6,482 nucleotides of DNA, from assembly GCA_017632695.1 (NCBI GenBank), contig JAGBQS010000259.1:1-6482 (forward strand), given 5' to 3'. Positions 5,997 to 6,482 of the stretch are shown here, in pieces. The number at the start of each line of letters is the position of its first letter. Within the stretch, counting starts at the first letter, position 1. Under the pieces are notes generated by a model. That model saw only the letters and a list, made by a program, of their open reading frames with translations. It made no database searches and was not told the origin of the DNA. The position numbers and the translations under genes were made by a program. Source of the stretch: Bacteroidales bacterium (lineage in GTDB: Bacteria > Bacteroidota > Bacteroidia > Bacteroidales > UBA3663).

Positions 5997-6482
5997 ATGG
6001 AAATTAAGAATTATGACTTCAAAGGTAAGAAGGCTATCGTACGCGTAGACTTCAATGTACCTCTTCAGGATGGTAAAATTACCGACGACACCCGTATCAA
6101 GGGTGCCCTCCCAACCCTCAAGCTGATCCTCGAGAAGGGCGGTGCCCTCATCATCATGAGCCACATGGGCAAGCCTAAGGGCAAGGTTAAGGCCGAACTG
6201 AGCCTTGGCCAGATTGTTGACGCTGTGAGCGCTGCTCTGGGTGTACCTGTCAAGTTCGCTAAGGATTGCGCCAATGCCGATGCCGAGGTTGCAGCCCTGA
6301 AGCCGGGCGAGGCTCTGCTGCTCGAGAACCTCCGCTTCTATGCTGAGGAAGAGGGCAAGCCTGTCGGAATCGATAAGGAAGATCCTGCATACGATGCTGC
6401 CAAGAAGGAAATGAAGGGTAAGCAGAAGGAATTTGCCAAGAAGCTCGCTTCATATGCTGACTGCTACGTAATGGATGCCTTC
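5997..6482 (+). CDS. pgk: Phosphoglycerate kinase, N-terminal part (3' end missing)
   Basis: Glycolytic enzyme interconverting 1,3-bisphosphoglycerate + ADP and 3-phosphoglycerate + ATP in the cytosol. The first 162 codons are present, covering most of the N-terminal, 3-phosphoglycerate-binding domain; the ATP-binding domain lies beyond the right edge. Visible motifs are VRVDFNVPL (15-23; R16, D18 and N20 in the substrate site), DDTRIKGALPT (30-40; R33 binds phosphoglycerate), MSHMGKPKG (54-62; H56) and LLLENLRFY (107-115; R113). The window ends at YVMDAF (157-162), just before the expected GTAHR. A lysine-rich stretch of about 20 extra residues (roughly 117-143, including GKPVGIDKEDPAYDAA) follows the LRF motif and is absent from the shorter E. 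coli-type enzymes. Lysine is almost always AAG and alanine/glycine codons favour GCT/GCC and GGT/GGC, as in a highly expressed gene. The ATG at 5997 gives a normal MEIKNYDFKGKKA opening. Confidence 0.97.
   Translation, partial: MEIKNYDFKGKKAIVRVDFNVPLQDGKITDDTRIKGALPTLKLILEKGGALIIMSHMGKPKGKVKAELSLGQIVDAVSAALGVPVKFAKDCANADAEVAALKPGEALLLENLRFYAEEEGKPVGIDKEDPAYDAAKKEMKGKQKEFAKKLASYADCYVMDAF

Noticed and set aside
1..6482. tRNA, rRNA, CRISPR array, insertion sequence or phage remnants
   Set aside because: Nearly all of the window is covered by intact housekeeping or transporter genes; gaps are at most 147 bp and contain no cloverleaf, spaced repeats, transposase or terminal repeats.

Overview
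The window looks like ordinary chromosomal DNA of a Bacteroidota member, most likely order Bacteroidales. Three things point there. The divergent intergenic region carries the TTTG / TAnnTTTG (-33/-7) promoter elements typical of this phylum. Start codons are preceded by A/T-rich leaders without clear Shine-Dalgarno sequences. The phosphoglycerate kinase has a lysine-rich insertion after its LLLENLRF motif that I associate with Bacteroidales enzymes. By eye the coding DNA is around half G+C, with AT-rich intergenic gaps. Genus cannot be settled from the sequence alone; a Prevotella/Bacteroides-like organism is a guess.

Two divergent gene groups leave a 147-bp intergenic region (5490-5636). 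Leftward, on the minus strand and in transcription order, are comB (2-phosphosulfolactate phosphatase family), a CvfB-like S1-domain RNA-binding protein, a MacB/LolD-type ABC ATPase, two paralogous MacB/FtsX-type permeases, and a MacA-like membrane fusion (periplasmic adaptor) protein cut off by the left edge. The gaps between these genes are 21, 80, 16, -4 and 45 nt and none holds an evident terminator, so one long transcript is possible. The 80-nt gap before the ATPase gene is the likeliest place for a separate promoter. Rightward, on the plus strand, are trxA (thioredoxin 1) and, 45 nt later, the first 162 codons of pgk (phosphoglycerate kinase), cut off by the right edge.

The four transporter genes form a tripartite efflux/export module: one ATPase, two different permease subunits that could form a heterodimer, and an adaptor that would connect to a TolC-like outer-membrane channel. 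The channel gene may lie just beyond the left edge. The substrate cannot be deduced. comB and the cvfB-like gene probably share a promoter with the transporter genes or lie directly upstream of them without an obvious functional link.

I see no RNA genes, mobile elements, CRISPR arrays or broken genes. I found no convincing undescribed system. The most noteworthy points are the split-permease MacB-like module, the comB/cvfB pairing, and the layout of the divergent promoter region.
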